DNA of 64,000 nt. Origin: Planctomycetota bacterium. Its GTDB lineage: Bacteria > Planctomycetota > UBA1135 > GCA-002686595. Location: assembly GCA_016709875.1 (NCBI GenBank), contig JADJLZ010000011.1, positions 186,001 through 250,000 on the forward strand, read 5' to 3'. Below, one piece after another: positions 62,923 through 64,000 of the stretch. The notes under the pieces are model-generated. The model did no database searches and was not told the origin of the DNA. It saw only the letters and a program-made list of their open reading frames with translations. Made by a program: the position numbers and the translations under genes. Numbering within the stretch: position 1 is the first letter of the stretch; the number at the start of each line of letters is the position of its first letter.

Positions 62923-64000
62923 TTCGGCTCCCGGAGCTCGAGCGCGCGCTCCTCGCCCGCGGCGAGCGCGAGTTCGTGCCGCTCCTCGCGGCCGTCCGCG
63001 GTGCGCAGGACGAGCACGAGGGTGCCGGCAGGCACGGACAGGGTCTGCGCGGCCCCCGGCTGCATTCCGGGCCGGCCCAGGCGCACGCCCGACTGCTCCA
63101 GGCGCAGCTCCACCGAGTGTTCACCGCTGTAGTGCGCCACGATGCGCGCGCCCTCCTCGAGCCGGATCACGAGCTCGCGCAGGTCGCGGCCAGGTGCGAG
63201 CTCGAGCGCGCTGACCAGGCTCACGCGGCGTTCGTAGTCGGTCGCGAGGATCGCGTAACCGCCCTCCTTGACGAACACGCCGCTCGCCGGATCGCCGCGC
63301 GCGTCGAGCACCACGCCCGCGAGGAACAGTCCGGGCACGACCTCGAGATCGACGCGCTGCTCGCGTGTGTGCGCCGAGACCTCGACCACGACCGCGCGGG
63401 TCGCGATGTTCGACGCGGCCGGCCGCCGCTGCGGCTCGGGTCCGACGAGCCACGTCCCGGTGCGCACGTCCGAGAAGCGGAAGCTCCCGTCCTCGAGGCT
63501 CCTCGTGGTCGCGACCACCGACGTATTCTGGGTCTCCTGCAGCAGCCTCTGCGGCGGATCGCCCGCGGGCAGCAGCCAGATCCCGAGGTCCGCGATCGGC
63601 GCTCCGCGCGCGTCGTGCGCGAGGCCGGAGAGCTCGCACGTCTCGTCCAGGCGCAGGTGCACCTCGCGCCGCTCGCCGGAGGCGAGCACGATCGTCTCGG
63701 GCGACTCGAGCAGCGTCACGCGCCGGTCGGTCACGCTCAACTCGAGCGGCAGGCCGGGTTTCAATCCGTCGAGGATCACGGTCCCGGTCGCGTCGAAGAA
63801 CCCGAAGGCGAGCTCGCCGTGCAGCGTGCGCCGCGAGACGCCGCCCTGGAAGAACGACTCGCTGCCGCCGCCCGTGTCGCTGCGCTCTGGAGCGACCGTC
63901 ACGCGCAGACCCGGGAAGCCCGACTTCGGCACCGGCTCGATCGTCACGACGAGCGTCCCGCCGCGCTCGAGCTCGATCACGAACGGATTCGCACGCGAGT
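62919..64000 (-). CDS. Exported carboxypeptidase-regulatory-like repeat protein, partial
   Basis: The frame is open to the window edge, so the N-terminus and any signal peptide are missing. The visible 360 residues consist of carboxypeptidase-regulatory-like beta-sandwich repeats (DARGAPIADLGIWLLPAGDP, EDGSFRFSDVRTGTWLVGP, DARGDPASGVFVKEGGYAIL). Such repeats are typical of large surface or periplasmic proteins. It probably heads a co-transcribed trio with the two downstream genes. Function unknown. Confidence 0.75.
   Translation of the reverse strand, partial: SRANPFVIELERGGTLVVTIEPVPKSGFPGLRVTVAPERSDTGGGSESFFQGGVSRRTLHGELAFGFFDATGTVILDGLKPGLPLELSVTDRRVTLLESPETIVLASGERREVHLRLDETCELSGLAHDARGAPIADLGIWLLPAGDPPQRLLQETQNTSVVATTRSLEDGSFRFSDVRTGTWLVGPEPQRRPAASNIATRAVVVEVSAHTREQRVDLEVVPGLFLAGVVLDARGDPASGVFVKEGGYAILATDYERRVSLVSALELAPGRDLRELVIRLEEGARIVAHYSGEHSVELRLEQSGVRLGRPGMQPGAAQTLSVPAGTLVLVLRTADGREERHELALAAGEERALELREPK

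Overview
The window is a very GC-rich bacterial chromosome segment whose codons nearly all end in G or C. It most likely comes from a Planctomycetota bacterium of the Poly30/UBA1135 type. The reasons are several Hanks-type kinases beside an ECF sigma factor and a kinase joined to a sulfatase-modifying-factor domain, many exported proteins of unknown function, FG-GAP and HEAT repeat lipoproteins, and an exported protein with a cysteine-rich CPCGN...GRGCNN tail that I associate with that group. Myxococcota or Acidobacteriota cannot be excluded from sequence alone.

Layout. 1-7819 is one tightly packed plus-strand operon: two thiolases, a 3-hydroxyacyl-CoA dehydrogenase and a crotonase (C4 or beta-oxidation chemistry), two cyclophilins, an aconitase-family hydratase (frameshifted here) and an isocitrate/isopropylmalate-type dehydrogenase. 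7948-9613 is a HigBA-like toxin-antitoxin module followed by a diverged second copy in which toxin and antitoxin are one continuous frame. 9662-17465 encodes a pentaheme/HEAT lipoprotein, a trypsin-like protease, an FG-GAP lipoprotein and an exported protein. 17555-21545 is rich in exported thiol and metal proteins: a triple CCxxC repeat protein, twin redoxins and a DsbD-type domain, with an acyltransferase between them. 21691-27322 has an HD hydrolase, an M6-type protease with PDZ domains, a nucleotide-sugar dehydrogenase and an epimerase.

27442-36973 (minus strand) is the most intriguing block: an aminotransferase followed by three tandem paralogues of a large membrane protein family, the last fused to a family 2 glycosyltransferase. 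With the convergent sugar-nucleotide genes it looks like a surface-glycan or lipid-linked sugar locus. 37159-44029 holds an exported protein, tRNA-Leu(GAG) with a clear promoter, a PPi-type phosphofructokinase, a small membrane protein with a cupredoxin, and a DUF885 lipoprotein.

44074-56216 is a kinase island: a kinase fragment, a kinase-TPR gene with several frameshifts, a kinase-beta-propeller gene with a frameshift, a kinase-FGE gene interrupted by an in-frame TAG, an ECF sigma factor, a large exported protein and a predicted pseudokinase. The concentration of frame disruptions means either local sequence error or real decay. 56261-64000 holds two HDOD proteins, a matrixin-type protease with IPT/TIG domains and a C-terminal sorting-like tail overlapping a PolB-type exonuclease, then a SanA-like protein and two exported proteins. 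No gene-free stretch exceeds 300 bases.
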